From positions 26,486 through 90,485 of the forward strand of contig JAGAQV010000015.1 in the NCBI GenBank assembly GCA_017622555.1: a stretch of 64,000 bases of DNA, read 5' to 3'. The translations under genes and the position numbers were made by a program. The notes under the pieces were generated by a model that had not been told where the DNA came from, searched no databases, and saw only the letters and a program-made list of their open reading frames with translations. Positions 25,218 to 33,158 of the stretch are shown here, piece after piece. The stretch is from Clostridia bacterium (GTDB lineage: Bacteria; Bacillota; Clostridia; Oscillospirales; Acutalibacteraceae). Position 1 is the first letter of the stretch. Each line of letters opens with the position of its first letter.

Positions 25218-25534
25218 AACGAGCAGAAGTATTAGACGAAGCTAAAAAGTGTGTCTGCGGTCAAAGAGAACAGGACTATGGCTCTCCCGAAGATAATTTC
25301 TCTACGATTGGTTATCTCTGGTCTGCATACTTACGAGCCGCACACCCTAATCTCAATATCGCACTAAACGAAGTTACACCAAAAGATGTAGCGATTATGA
25401 TGTCGTTGCTTAAAGTTGCAAGAATTGCCACAGGGTCAAGTCCCGATAGTTTTATTGACCTTGCCGGATATGCCGCTTGTGCTGGAGAAATTGCAACGAG
25501 AGAGAACAAGAAAGTCGAGGAGGGCAGTTTATGA
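25214..25534 (+). CDS. DUF6378-like phage protein
   Basis: 106 residues. QREQDYGSPEDNFSTIGYLW and DVAIMMSLLKVARIATG match a phage family annotated DUF6378, related in pattern to helical nucleotide-pyrophosphohydrolase-like proteins. Function unproven. Confidence 0.65.
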   Translation: MKRAEVLDEAKKCVCGQREQDYGSPEDNFSTIGYLWSAYLRAAHPNLNIALNEVTPKDVAIMMSLLKVARIATGSSPDSFIDLAGYAACAGEIATRENKKVEEGSL

Positions 25535-25830
25535 AGCCATATTATGCAGATTATGTCAACCATATCTTACGCTTTTATTTTCGCTATAATAAGAATAAAG
25601 GCTTTAAGAACGATGTTGACAAAACCAATTACATAGCTGCGGACAAAGTTGTTCAGCGACTAACAGACGGCGAAAAATCGGTACTTGGTACAGTATTCAC
25701 CGAAGATAATACCAATCTCGGTGAATGTGTATCTCTTGCCTCAAGGTTACACGCTTGGGAAGTTCAGCAGATTTGGACTTTAATTTCCACAGTAACAGTT
25801 AAAATTGCGAAAGAAAGGAGATTGTTATAA
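25531..25830 (+). CDS. Phage hypothetical protein
   Basis: 99 residues starting MKPYYADYVNHILRFY; ATGA overlap upstream and overlap with the terminase gene downstream. The helical pattern resembles small phage regulators before the terminase, but no specific match is recognised. Confidence 0.55.
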   Translation: MKPYYADYVNHILRFYFRYNKNKGFKNDVDKTNYIAADKVVQRLTDGEKSVLGTVFTEDNTNLGECVSLASRLHAWEVQQIWTLISTVTVKIAKERRLL

Positions 25831-26393
25831 TGGCTTATGATAAGCAGACAAAGGACGAGGTACAGGCTCTTGTAGAACAAAATACAAAGAGAATGACTCG
25901 TGAACAGTATTTGCACCCACAAACCAAGAAAGGCGATAACGCTCGATATTTGCGTAACGCTATGGAGGCTTTTTCTCTACCCCCTATTGATATAGCCGAT
26001 GCTCAACAAGTAGGCGAACGAATAACTTGGTATTTTAACCATTGTATCAATGAGGATATGAAACCCGGTCTTGCCGGATTGTGCAACGCTCTCGGTATAA
26101 GCCGTATGACATTCTTTAATTGGCAATCGAAAGTTACTCGTGACAGAAAAGAACATCACGAACTTGCAGTTAAGGCGAAAGGTTTAATTGAGGAATTGTA
26201 CGAACAGTATATGATGAACGGTAAAATTAACCCTGTGTCTGGTATATTCCTTATGAAGAATAATTTTGAGGGGTATTATGACAGACAAGATGTTGTTATT
26301 AGTCCCGGTAACAATCCTTTAGAGCCGCAGAAAGACGAAAACGAACTCAAACGCTTGTATTCTGCTAACGATGTGGAGGACGACTATGAGTAA
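25830..26393 (+). CDS. terS: Terminase small subunit-like protein
   Basis: 187 residues. A central helix-turn-helix (LAGLCNALGISRMTFFNWQS) and GKINPVSGIFLMKNNFEGY match phage small terminases that recognise packaging sites. The large subunit lies 7.6 kb downstream, which is unusual; an accessory island separates the two. Confidence 0.75.
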   Translation: MAYDKQTKDEVQALVEQNTKRMTREQYLHPQTKKGDNARYLRNAMEAFSLPPIDIADAQQVGERITWYFNHCINEDMKPGLAGLCNALGISRMTFFNWQSKVTRDRKEHHELAVKAKGLIEELYEQYMMNGKINPVSGIFLMKNNFEGYYDRQDVVISPGNNPLEPQKDENELKRLYSANDVEDDYE

Positions 26394-26697
26394 TCCTGTA
26401 GTCGAACATTTCAATTTGTTAAATAGGAATAACCTCGGAGATTGTCAAGAGTGCATACATTATACCGTTTGTCAAGAGGTCGAGCATTTACAACAGAGAA
26501 CACAATTCAAATGGTACAAAGCAGAATCCGGCTGTCCTCATTTTGCGAGAAAATCAATACCTGTACCTATTGCTAATAAGGGAAAGTCGGGACAGTTTGC
26601 ACCAGTTTGTGGTAAATGCGGTGGAATTATGGATTTGCTACAAGGCGAACTGAATTACTGCCCGAATTGCGGCACTGAAATAAATTGGGAGGGTTAA
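26386..26697 (+). CDS. Cysteine-rich zinc-finger-like protein
   Basis: 103 residues with CQECIHYTVC, a central Cys/His pair (CPHF), and a C-terminal zinc ribbon CGKCGG...CPNCG. Start at ATG after GGAGG. Function unknown. Confidence 0.6.
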   Translation: MSNPVVEHFNLLNRNNLGDCQECIHYTVCQEVEHLQQRTQFKWYKAESGCPHFARKSIPVPIANKGKSGQFAPVCGKCGGIMDLLQGELNYCPNCGTEINWEG

Positions 26698-26699
26698 TA

Positions 26700-26804
26700 A
26701 TGGGCGAAAGAACGGAACAAAACATTATCGTTGCTGAAACAGGCGAAGAATTGAAAGATTTAACGCAATACCCCGACATAATTCCTCCCGAAACAGAGGT
26801 ATAA
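26700..26804 (+). CDS. Small acidic protein
   Basis: 34 residues, MGERTEQNIIVAETGEEL..., acidic with a proline-rich end; ATG directly after the upstream stop with GGAGGG upstream. Not recognised. Confidence 0.45.
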   Translation: MGERTEQNIIVAETGEELKDLTQYPDIIPPETEV

Positions 26805-26805
26805 T

Positions 26806-27087
26806 ATGAATGATAATAAAAATTTCGTATTTGATTACGGTATCATAGAATTTAAACATAGATTTAATATGACTCGTTCTCTCGATGATTACAAGGTTAC
26901 AACGCTAAATAAATGTATTCGTATGGGAATTGAGTATAAATATTATACTATGGCTCGTGATAAACTTATCGCAGAAGTACAAATCGTTTACAAGGACGAA
27001 AACGACAATCTGCGTTGCCTCAAGGCTGACTTGCACGATTTTACATTTGCGATTAAACACAAGGGAGATATGCAAATCAATCTGTAA
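26806..27087 (+). CDS. Phage hypothetical protein
   Basis: 93 residues, mixed alpha/beta pattern; last gene of the rightward early operon before a bidirectional terminator. Not recognised. Confidence 0.5.
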   Translation: MNDNKNFVFDYGIIEFKHRFNMTRSLDDYKVTTLNKCIRMGIEYKYYTMARDKLIAEVQIVYKDENDNLRCLKADLHDFTFAIKHKGDMQINL

Positions 27088-27216
27088 GCCTTGCAGACAA
27101 GCCACAGGCTTTAATTTGAGCGACTTTCAGTACAAGGTAATGAAATTATACCCCTTAACAACAAAACGCTCTACAGGGCAAAATAAAAGCCGTCTGTGAA
27201 GACGGTAAAATAATAA

Positions 27217-27249
27217 AGGACTTCAACTTCAAAAGCTGGAGTCCTTTGT
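27217..27249. terminator. Bidirectional terminator between convergent operons
   Basis: AAAGGACT...AGTCCTTT hairpin with internal pairing and T-rich flanks on both sides, exactly between the rightward early operon and the leftward island operon. Confidence 0.8.
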
Positions 27250-27250
27250 T

Positions 27251-28381
27251 TTATTTAATAGCGTTGTGCTTCCAATAATCAACCACTCGTTCGATGTCGC
27301 TATCACTGATGTATGCACTCTGGAAGCGTATCTCACTAACTTGGCTCGGGAGTTTCAGCAAGGCATCGCCCATACCTGTTAATGTTTCTGCTCCCTTGTG
27401 GTCGAGTATCGTAATGCTATCTCGTATTGATGATGTCTGCAAGGCAATCTTGCAAGGAATGTTTGACTTAATTAAACCTGTGATAACATTTACTGTCGGT
27501 CGTTGTGTAGCGATGATTAAATGAATACCGGCGGCTCGACCTAACTGTGCTATACGGATTATGCTTTGTTCACATTCATATTTACTTGTGAGCATAAGGT
27601 CAGCAAGTTCATCAATGACTACCACTATCGAGGGTAAACCCATATCGGAGGCTTTCTTAAAACCCTGTGCTGCCATAACATTATACCGTCTGTCCATTTC
27701 ATCACATACCGCCTCAAGCGTTGCAACGGCTGATGTATGGTCTTTCACAATAGGACAATCCAAATGTGGTAGTCCCTCATACTTGGATAATTCCACTTTC
27801 TTGGGGTCTATCATTACAAAACGCAAGGTAGCTGGAGTTTCACTATATAGTAACGATACAATCATACTGTTAAGCAATACGGACTTACCACTACCTGTTG
27901 CACCAGCTATTAAAATGTGTGGCATCTTACCTACGGATAATACAACTGATTCATTGTCGCAAGAACAACCGAGGCAAGTTCGGAGAGTTCGGTTGTACTC
28001 GTTAAAGGTTTTAGTTAGCATACACTCTTGTATAGTAACAGTCTTTCGCTTGACGGTGGGTATTTCTAAAGCAAAATCACCGCTGCGACTTGCTATCTGT
28101 TTTACGCTGGAGTGTACTCTTGCTGATACAACCGCAAGTGGCTTTTTCAACTGTGTAATTTGTAATACATTATTGAGCTTAAAATGATAGGTTGCAACCT
28201 GTGGAGCAACAACTTGTTTTACCAATTCGCAAGGGACTCCACACGCTGTTATTACTTTTGCAATTTCTGTACCATTGTAATATTCAGCCTGTGCTTCATC
28301 GCTGGGTGTACTCATTACTTTAATACTCGGAGTAACCCAGACTTTTTGAGTTGGCTCGGGTGTATTTCTTCTTTGTAACAT
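27251..28381 (-). CDS. FtsK/SpoIIIE-like DNA translocase ATPase
   Basis: 376 residues: an N-terminal about 130-residue region as in FtsK motor alpha domains, Walker A GATGSGKS, Walker B VVVIDELADLM, then RIAQLGRAAGIHLIIATQRP and SNIPCKIA, the core FtsK signature. It lacks membrane helices and the C-terminal gamma winged helix of chromosomal FtsK/SpoIIIE. Phage or ICE-type soluble translocase; possible roles are transfer, segregation or inhibition of a host translocase. Last gene of the leftward operon, just downstream of a candidate twister ribozyme. Confidence 0.88.
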   Translation of the reverse strand: MLQRRNTPEPTQKVWVTPSIKVMSTPSDEAQAEYYNGTEIAKVITACGVPCELVKQVVAPQVATYHFKLNNVLQITQLKKPLAVVSARVHSSVKQIASRSGDFALEIPTVKRKTVTIQECMLTKTFNEYNRTLRTCLGCSCDNESVVLSVGKMPHILIAGATGSGKSVLLNSMIVSLLYSETPATLRFVMIDPKKVELSKYEGLPHLDCPIVKDHTSAVATLEAVCDEMDRRYNVMAAQGFKKASDMGLPSIVVVIDELADLMLTSKYECEQSIIRIAQLGRAAGIHLIIATQRPTVNVITGLIKSNIPCKIALQTSSIRDSITILDHKGAETLTGMGDALLKLPSQVSEIRFQSAYISDSDIERVVDYWKHNAIK

Positions 28382-28394
28382 TTAATACCTCCTA

Positions 28395-28461
28395 CGGACT
28401 ATCGGAGCTTGTGACCGTCTGTCCGGCTGCATTACGGAGGGTGTCGCCCTCCTCACTCTGC
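28395..28461 (-). ncRNA. Candidate twister ribozyme upstream of the FtsK-like gene
   Basis: Read leftward the element begins with GCAGAG at the stop of the upstream gene, then a P1 hairpin GGAGGG-CGACA-CCCUCC, G-UAA, UGC (pairing with the initial GCA as P2), AGCC, then a P4 hairpin CGG-UCACAAGCU-CCG enclosed by GGAC/GUCC. The order P2'-GAG-P1'/P1-UAA-P2-GCC-P4 with a CAAGC loop is the twister core, circularly permuted relative to type P1. It shares its core with the element at 31346-31422, with covarying P2 and P4. Confidence 0.7.
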
Positions 28462-28691
28462 TAAATAAATCTACCTCCAAGGAAAGATAACTTTGTCGGG
28501 TCTGTGTAATATCTTTCTCGGTCGATTAGTGCTAACTGCTGCAACGCTTCGTCTGTCGTGTCGTATGTGTCCATACTCTTTCGAGTGCAAAACTCTTTTG
28601 AATCGTTGTATATCTCTAAAATTTTATAGCCTGTGAGTTCTTTCGTGATTCTGTAAAGGCTTTTTCCTATTCGTTTATCTCTGTGTAACAT
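28461..28691 (-). CDS. Island operon small protein A
   Basis: 76 residues, basic N-terminus (MLHRDKRIGKSLYRITKE). No recognised family. Ends at the start of the twister candidate. Confidence 0.5.
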   Translation of the reverse strand: MLHRDKRIGKSLYRITKELTGYKILEIYNDSKEFCTRKSMDTYDTTDEALQQLALIDRERYYTDPTKLSFLGGRFI

Positions 28692-28702
28692 CGTGATACC
28701 TC

Positions 28703-28912
28703 TTAATAATAAACTGTGTTAAAACCGCCGTGCCAAGTGTCATAAACTATACAATCTTTTGGTAGTTCGTTAATTAAATCTTCCCATTGATAATCTGGGT
28801 TTGTTCTAGCTCTGGTAATAGCGTTTTCGATGTCTTGTGCTGTACTTTCCTGTGCTACGATAACGGCATCAACGCTGCCCTCGTCCATATCTTTTAATAT
28901 TACTATTCGCAT
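28703..28912 (-). CDS. Island operon small protein B
   Basis: 69 residues, acidic, MRIVILKDMDEGSVDAVIVAQE. Preceded by a GGAGG site. Not recognised. Confidence 0.5.
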   Translation of the reverse strand: MRIVILKDMDEGSVDAVIVAQESTAQDIENAITRARTNPDYQWEDLINELPKDCIVYDTWHGGFNTVYY

Positions 28913-28923
28913 TGTTAAACCTC

Positions 28924-29166
28924 CTAAAATGTTTCGTCAAATAAATATGTGCCATTCTTTTTGTAACAGTCGTTCCAATGTTCAACAAGTTGTCCGGCTG
29001 CTTTCTTTGTATCGCAAATGTTGGCTGATACAATATTCGGAATACTTTTGAGCATAGACCATACATTGTTGCTGCCGGGGACTTTCATCATATAGCTATA
29101 ATGTTTTTCTTTTCCCTCTTTAATTTCTGTTGTAGTAACAACTAAATAATGGTTATTGTTTAGCAT
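28924..29166 (-). CDS. Island operon small protein C
   Basis: 80 residues with beta-strand pattern HYLVVTTTEIKEGKEKHYSYM. Preceded by AGG-type site. Not recognised. Confidence 0.5.
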   Translation of the reverse strand: MLNNNHYLVVTTTEIKEGKEKHYSYMMKVPGSNNVWSMLKSIPNIVSANICDTKKAAGQLVEHWNDCYKKNGTYLFDETF

Positions 29167-29177
29167 TTCTTTTTACC

Positions 29178-29486
29178 TCATTTCACTAACAAAATTGTGT
29201 TATTGTCTGTTATACGCTTGTTTCTAAAATAAGCTGCTATAATATAAAGCTGTGTCAATGTTAAATAGTAACGGCTCTGTCCTGTCGCAAGAGGTTTAGC
29301 ATAACAGAGGCGGTGCATTTCTTCCGATGTGATTATATGCTTTTCTCTCACGCTTGAGGCGGTAGAATTATATTGACCTGTCAACGCTGTGTTGAGTTCG
29401 TCAAACTCCTCGGGACTAACAGTTATACGCTGTCGGTAATATGTGCCTGTATTCTCGTTATGTTCTCCAATGTATGCAACTTTCAT
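29178..29486 (-). CDS. Island operon small protein D
   Basis: 102 residues. ATGA overlap with the upstream membrane microprotein. Ends in a hydrophobic/aromatic region (YYLTLTQLYIIAAYF). Not recognised. Confidence 0.5.
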   Translation of the reverse strand: MKVAYIGEHNENTGTYYRQRITVSPEEFDELNTALTGQYNSTASSVREKHIITSEEMHRLCYAKPLATGQSRYYLTLTQLYIIAAYFRNKRITDNNTILLVK

Positions 29487-29614
29487 TTTGTAAACCTCTT
29501 TTTGATTTTAGTAAATTGTTTTTGCTCCCACTCTGCGATTGACTCCTCGTGCATAAATCCATAAATAAGGGCAGCAACAACTATAAATTCAATAACAGTT
29601 TGGATTATAAACAT
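29483..29614 (-). CDS. Island operon membrane microprotein
   Basis: 43 residues: a single hydrophobic helix (MFIIQTVIEFIVVAALIYGF) followed by a charged tail rich in K and E. Overlaps both neighbours (10 nt and ATGA), supporting real translation. Confidence 0.5.
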   Translation of the reverse strand: MFIIQTVIEFIVVAALIYGFMHEESIAEWEQKQFTKIKKRFTK

Positions 29615-29943
29615 TCTAACAACTCCTTTGCTACAATCGTTAGTGTTTCTTTTATATCGTCAGCATCTTCGATTAGCGTTCGTATGCTGTCGGGGACTCC
29701 TCTTTGACCTCTCATATTTACATACAATTCAGCGTGGTCGTCTGGGTCAAAATCGTCTGCGTTTTTGTCAAACGCTCTACAAAATCCCTCGTTCGTGCCG
29801 TCATACCATATAGTTTCAATAACATTTTCCCTGGCATCACTATAAAATTCAATCTCACGGTAAAATTGACCGTCCTGTTTTTCTCTTTTGTGTAGCGTAA
29901 TATCGTGCTGTTCTAAAATATCAGTAGTCTTTTTAGATAACAT
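29605..29943 (-). CDS. Island operon protein E
   Basis: 112 residues, very acidic centre (DKNADDFDPDDHAELYV). The pattern FYSDARENVIETIWYDGT...GFCRAFDKNADDFD resembles small phage anti-host or anti-CRISPR-sized proteins only in charge and size. No family recognised. Confidence 0.5.
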   Translation of the reverse strand: MLSKKTTDILEQHDITLHKREKQDGQFYREIEFYSDARENVIETIWYDGTNEGFCRAFDKNADDFDPDDHAELYVNMRGQRGVPDSIRTLIEDADDIKETLTIVAKELLECL

Positions 29944-29947
29944 TGTT

Positions 29948-30148
29948 TTAACCTCTCTTTACTGTTGACAACTGTGTCATTACTTCTTTGTTGCTTTCGA
30001 TTTCTTCATTGATATACATAGCGTAAGACTGTAACGCATCATTCAAAATACGCTTTTGATAATACGGACTAACAGACAACATTATATTTTGTACTGTTTT
30101 TGTATCGTTCTCACGCTCTCGGACAAGTTCATCAATATAATTTTTCAT
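29948..30148 (-). CDS. Island operon small protein F
   Basis: 66 residues, helical (MKNYIDELVRERENDTKTVQ). Not recognised. Confidence 0.5.
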   Translation of the reverse strand: MKNYIDELVRERENDTKTVQNIMLSVSPYYQKRILNDALQSYAMYINEEIESNKEVMTQLSTVKRG

Positions 30149-30152
30149 TGTT

Positions 30153-30839
30153 TTACACTCCTTTTCTAACCGGCATCAATAAAGCATCATCGCCGGACTC
30201 GTTTATAAAATATATAGCTTTCAACAACGGACTGTGTAACGAGGCTGTTGCTCTCGTACTGCTTCCCAGAATAGCTAAAACTTCTGCGAGTTTTTCACCG
30301 TCCACGGCTGGAAGCCCCTCCCCGAAGTCATAAGTCGGACTAAATTTTTTAATATGTTTATTCAATGCTTTTTGAGTCTTGTTGTGGGCTGTCAATTCTG
30401 CGAGGCTTGGAAGTGTCAACACTTCGCCGCTATTCTTTGATGTACTGTTTAAAATCTCAACATAATTTAGCGGAGTTTCTCCGGCTGGGTATTCTTGGAG
30501 GGGTAACGGCTCGGAGAGTCTTACACAACTACAAGAGCCTCCGATAATCTGTTTACCGTCCGAAACATAAGCCCCGAAAGATTTATCAAGTTTTTCAAGC
30601 TGTTTGAAAATCTTTTCGGCTGCTTTCTTGGCTGACAACTTGCCGGAGGCTTTTGCTGCTTCGTTTTTCAAGTCCTCTTGTAAATCCTTTAATAAGTCGG
30701 TCAATAATGCCGGGGTCGTGCCTGTGTCCCCGAATCGCTTCGGGGATTTGCTCAACATATAAAAGGCGGCTTTTCTGTCTTCCTCTGGTAAGCTCACAAT
30801 AATATTATTTACTTTTTCAATCAATTTTTCGGTCGTCAT
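30153..30839 (-). CDS. Island operon protein G
   Basis: 228 residues, largest orphan of the operon; helical with KASGKLSAKKAAEKIFKQLEKL and a GGSCSC motif. Preceded by AAGGAGTACGAGAAA. No family recognised. Confidence 0.5.
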   Translation of the reverse strand: MTTEKLIEKVNNIIVSLPEEDRKAAFYMLSKSPKRFGDTGTTPALLTDLLKDLQEDLKNEAAKASGKLSAKKAAEKIFKQLEKLDKSFGAYVSDGKQIIGGSCSCVRLSEPLPLQEYPAGETPLNYVEILNSTSKNSGEVLTLPSLAELTAHNKTQKALNKHIKKFSPTYDFGEGLPAVDGEKLAEVLAILGSSTRATASLHSPLLKAIYFINESGDDALLMPVRKGV

Positions 30840-30853
30840 TTTCTCGTACTCCT

Positions 30854-30985
30854 TTAATCTACATAATCAAATAATTTTTCAAGTGTTCTAACGCTAAATT
30901 TTTGCAACTGCTCCCGGCTGTTATTGTTCGTTTTGCGTTGCATTATTTCATCAATTAACCATTGTTTATACTCTGCTTGAGTCAT
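30854..30985 (-). CDS. Island operon small protein H
   Basis: 43 residues (MTQAEYKQWLIDEIMQRK...), ATGA overlap with the upstream gene, ending shortly before the ribosome site of protein G. Not recognised. Confidence 0.5.
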   Translation of the reverse strand: MTQAEYKQWLIDEIMQRKTNNNSREQLQKFSVRTLEKLFDYVD

Positions 30986-31320
30986 ACTGTGCCTCCGTTC
31001 TTCAAACAAAATTCTTTTAGTAATTCTTCAACGGCTTTTTGCTTTTCTTCAAAAGATGCTTTATTTTCCCAGCTCCATATATTACGAGCTTTTTTCTCGT
31101 ACTCCTCGCAACCGTTCAAGCGTTCGCCGGGCATACCTCTGTAGCCTGTGCAAATTGTCAAGCCGTAAATATGGAATACATCAAAATTCCAACCATAAAC
31201 GCCGCAAGTGTAAGCCGATGCATCGTGATTTCTCAATAAATGTTGAATTTCACAATAGCCGCAACTTTTCAAATTTTCGCCCGAAGTGGTGAGGGCTTTT
31301 CTTGTTGTTCTGTACTTCAT
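30982..31320 (-). CDS. Island operon protein I
   Basis: 112 residues with several cysteines (CGYCEIQH, CGVYGWNFDVF, ICTGY). The start at 31320 follows GGAGGT; the longer frame upstream runs through the structured RNA element and is not used. Not recognised. Confidence 0.5.
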   Translation of the reverse strand: MKYRTTRKALTTSGENLKSCGYCEIQHLLRNHDASAYTCGVYGWNFDVFHIYGLTICTGYRGMPGERLNGCEEYEKKARNIWSWENKASFEEKQKAVEELLKEFCLKNGGTV

Positions 31321-31345
31321 AATATAATTACCTCCAAAATAATAT

Positions 31346-31422
31346 AATTGTCTGGTCTGGGCTTGTAACCAGCTACCCGGCAACATTACCGGCGGAGGCT
31401 GTCCCTCCGTCCGTTACTCTGT
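31346..31422 (-). ncRNA. Candidate twister ribozyme upstream of protein I
   Basis: Begins with ACAGAG right after the upstream stop, then an extended P1 hairpin (CGG-A-CGGAGG-GACA-GCCUCCG-CCG), G-UAA, UGU (pairing with the initial ACA), UGCC, and a P4 hairpin CUGG-UUACAAGC-CCAG. Compared with 28395-28461, P2 changes from GCA/UGC to ACA/UGU and P4 from CGG/CCG to CUGG/CCAG while GAG, UAA, GCC and ACAAGC are kept. That pattern is compensatory. Confidence 0.7.
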
Positions 31423-31423
31423 T

Positions 31424-31825
31424 TTAAAATGTAATATTGTGCTTTTTGCAAAGTGTTGAAAACTCTCTAAAAATTAAATAATAGTAAGCCGCTTCAACCT
31501 GTAAATCGTTGTAACGCTCCGCCTCTGCTTCGGTCTGCTCGTGCCACTCTCGGAGGGTTTGCCTCTGGTTATAATATGTAAATTCAACATTGAGGCAACT
31601 GGGAAGCCCTTGCAAGAAACTTTTAAACGCTTCGTATCTGTTCGGGGTTCGTCTTTGCTCAAATGGACAGTACCAGCTTTTAAACTGTTCAACTACATTT
31701 TGAAGCTTTTCGGGGGTCGTTGCGTTCTCGTTCTCGTGGTCGTTCTCATAATCCCACGGATTCCCGAGGCGGTCGATGATGTGCTGCTGTACTTTGTTTT
31801 TAAATTCTTTTGTTGTCGTTCTCAT
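31424..31825 (-). CDS. First gene of the island operon
   Basis: 133 residues, charged and aromatic (MRTTTKEFKNKVQQHIIDRLG, EQFKSWYCPFEQRRTPNRYEAF). Closest gene to the leftward promoter. Not recognised. Confidence 0.5.
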   Translation of the reverse strand: MRTTTKEFKNKVQQHIIDRLGNPWDYENDHENENATTPEKLQNVVEQFKSWYCPFEQRRTPNRYEAFKSFLQGLPSCLNVEFTYYNQRQTLREWHEQTEAEAERYNDLQVEAAYYYLIFREFSTLCKKHNITF

Positions 31826-32008
31826 TGTGTTTAGTTCCTTTCTTTATTGGTTTATATTGTTTCTTTGTTGCTGTGTTGCTTTTGTTCGATGTGTCGAGTA
31901 TTTACACGAAATAAAAAGCAACATATTTTTATATAACCGCCTCGGCTGCTCTGTGTACTGTGTGCCGTGGGTATGTTATATAATACGATAATTTTCGTAT
32001 CTGTCTAT

Positions 32009-32037
32009 ATTATATACGATTATTTTCGTATTGTCAA
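32009..32037 (-). promoter_or_regulatory. Leftward promoter of the island operon with operator in the spacer
   Basis: On the minus strand TTGACA, a 17-bp spacer containing TACGAAAATAATCGTA, then TATAAT. Related ACGATWATTTTCGTA sites lie at 31984-31999 and 32056-32071. It is the mirror image of the rightward promoter at 32268. Confidence 0.85.
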
Positions 32038-32267
32038 TAGCAAATTATAAAATTTTTCGATTATTTTCGTATTTCTTTTAATGTATTGTTATTGTGTACT
32101 TTTTCAATATATAATAGAGTCGTCCGTGTTTTTGTTCGTTCTTCATCTGCTCCGGCTCTGGTATTGTCGGAGGACTACCCCGGGGGCTATTTTTGTTTAT
32201 ATATAATGTATGGTGAACCCCACGAGTACCGAAAAATATAAAAAGGCAAAATTTTCAAAAATTAGTA
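32038..32267. other. Intergenic core of the divergent switch
   Basis: No gene. Contains the third operator copy (32056-32071) and GC-rich hairpins at about 32150-32200 (CTCCG...CGGAG, then CCCCGGGGG followed by TATTTTTG) that may terminate readthrough. Confidence 0.5.
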
Positions 32268-32296
32268 TTGACAATTCGATTATATTCGTATATAAT
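32268..32296 (+). promoter_or_regulatory. Rightward promoter of the HTH/resolvase pair with operator in the spacer
   Basis: TTGACA (32268-32273), 17-bp spacer with TTCGATTATATTCGTA (32275-32290), TATAAT (32291-32296), then an AAAAGGAGG ribosome site. The HTH protein encoded next is the likely autorepressor. Confidence 0.85.
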
Positions 32297-32322
32297 CGTA
32301 ACAAAAGGAGGTATAAACGACT

Positions 32323-32547
32323 ATGAATACCAAAGAATGTTTGAAAGCAATTATGGAAATAAAAGGTGTAGGTACAAACAAACTTGCTGACCGTATGGGA
32401 AAACCGCCTCGTTTTGTTAGCGATAGAATAAGGTCAAACAACATCGGTATTGCACACCTTAACGAATTATTGCGTATGCTCGATTACAAAATTGTACTTA
32501 TGCCAAGAGATGTACGAGAACAAGAGGAGTGGTTTAGAATAGAATGA
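32323..32547 (+). CDS. Small HTH repressor-like protein
   Basis: 74 residues with a helix-turn-helix (GTNKLADRMGKPPRFVSDRIRSN). Short XRE-like protein, probably binding the repeated ACGATWATNTTCGTA sites in its own and the divergent promoter. ATGA overlap with the resolvase gene. Confidence 0.7.
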   Translation: MNTKECLKAIMEIKGVGTNKLADRMGKPPRFVSDRIRSNNIGIAHLNELLRMLDYKIVLMPRDVREQEEWFRIE

Positions 32548-33158
32548 GAACATTCGCTTATTTACGAGTATCAAGCAAAGACCAAAACCTTGCTCGTCAA
32601 ATTGTATCGGTAAAAGAATACCGACCAAATATTAAGGACGAGCGTATTTATGCAGACAAAAAGTCGGGTAAAGATTTCAACCGTACTGAATACCAAAAGT
32701 TGAAAACCGCAATTCGTCCCGGCGATGAACTGATAATCCCCGAACTTGACAGGCTCGGCAGAAACAAAGAAGAAATAAAAGCCGAACTTCGAGATTTTAA
32801 AGAGAGAAAAGTTCTTGTACGAATATTGAATGTTCCTACTACGCTTATAGAAATTCAAGGACAGGACTGGATATTCGATATGATAAATAACATATTGATT
32901 GAAGTCCTCGGTGCTATCTCGGAAGAAGAACGAAACAAAATTCGTACTCGTCAGCGTGAGGGCATAGATGCTATGCCGGTAATAGACGGCAAAAGAGTAT
33001 CAGCTAAAACAGGACGAGAAATTGGAAGACCTACGAAAGAGATTTCCGATTTTCAAAAAATTCTGCAAAAACAAAAAGACGGTGAAATCACCGTCAAACA
33101 AGGTTGCTCTATTTTAGGCATAGGTCGTAGTAAATGGTACGAGCTTACTCGGGCATAA
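32544..33158 (+). CDS. Small serine resolvase/invertase
   Basis: 204 residues: catalytic domain (TFAYLRVSSKDQNLARQI with the active serine, IPELDRLGRNKEE), long dimer helix, and a C-terminal HTH (TVKQGCSILGIGRSKWYEL). Resolvase/invertase-sized, unlike the 506-residue integrase. Its recombination sites could be the TGTWACA repeat regions, one of which starts directly after its stop. Confidence 0.88.
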   Translation: MRTFAYLRVSSKDQNLARQIVSVKEYRPNIKDERIYADKKSGKDFNRTEYQKLKTAIRPGDELIIPELDRLGRNKEEIKAELRDFKERKVLVRILNVPTTLIEIQGQDWIFDMINNILIEVLGAISEEERNKIRTRQREGIDAMPVIDGKRVSAKTGREIGRPTKEISDFQKILQKQKDGEITVKQGCSILGIGRSKWYELTRA

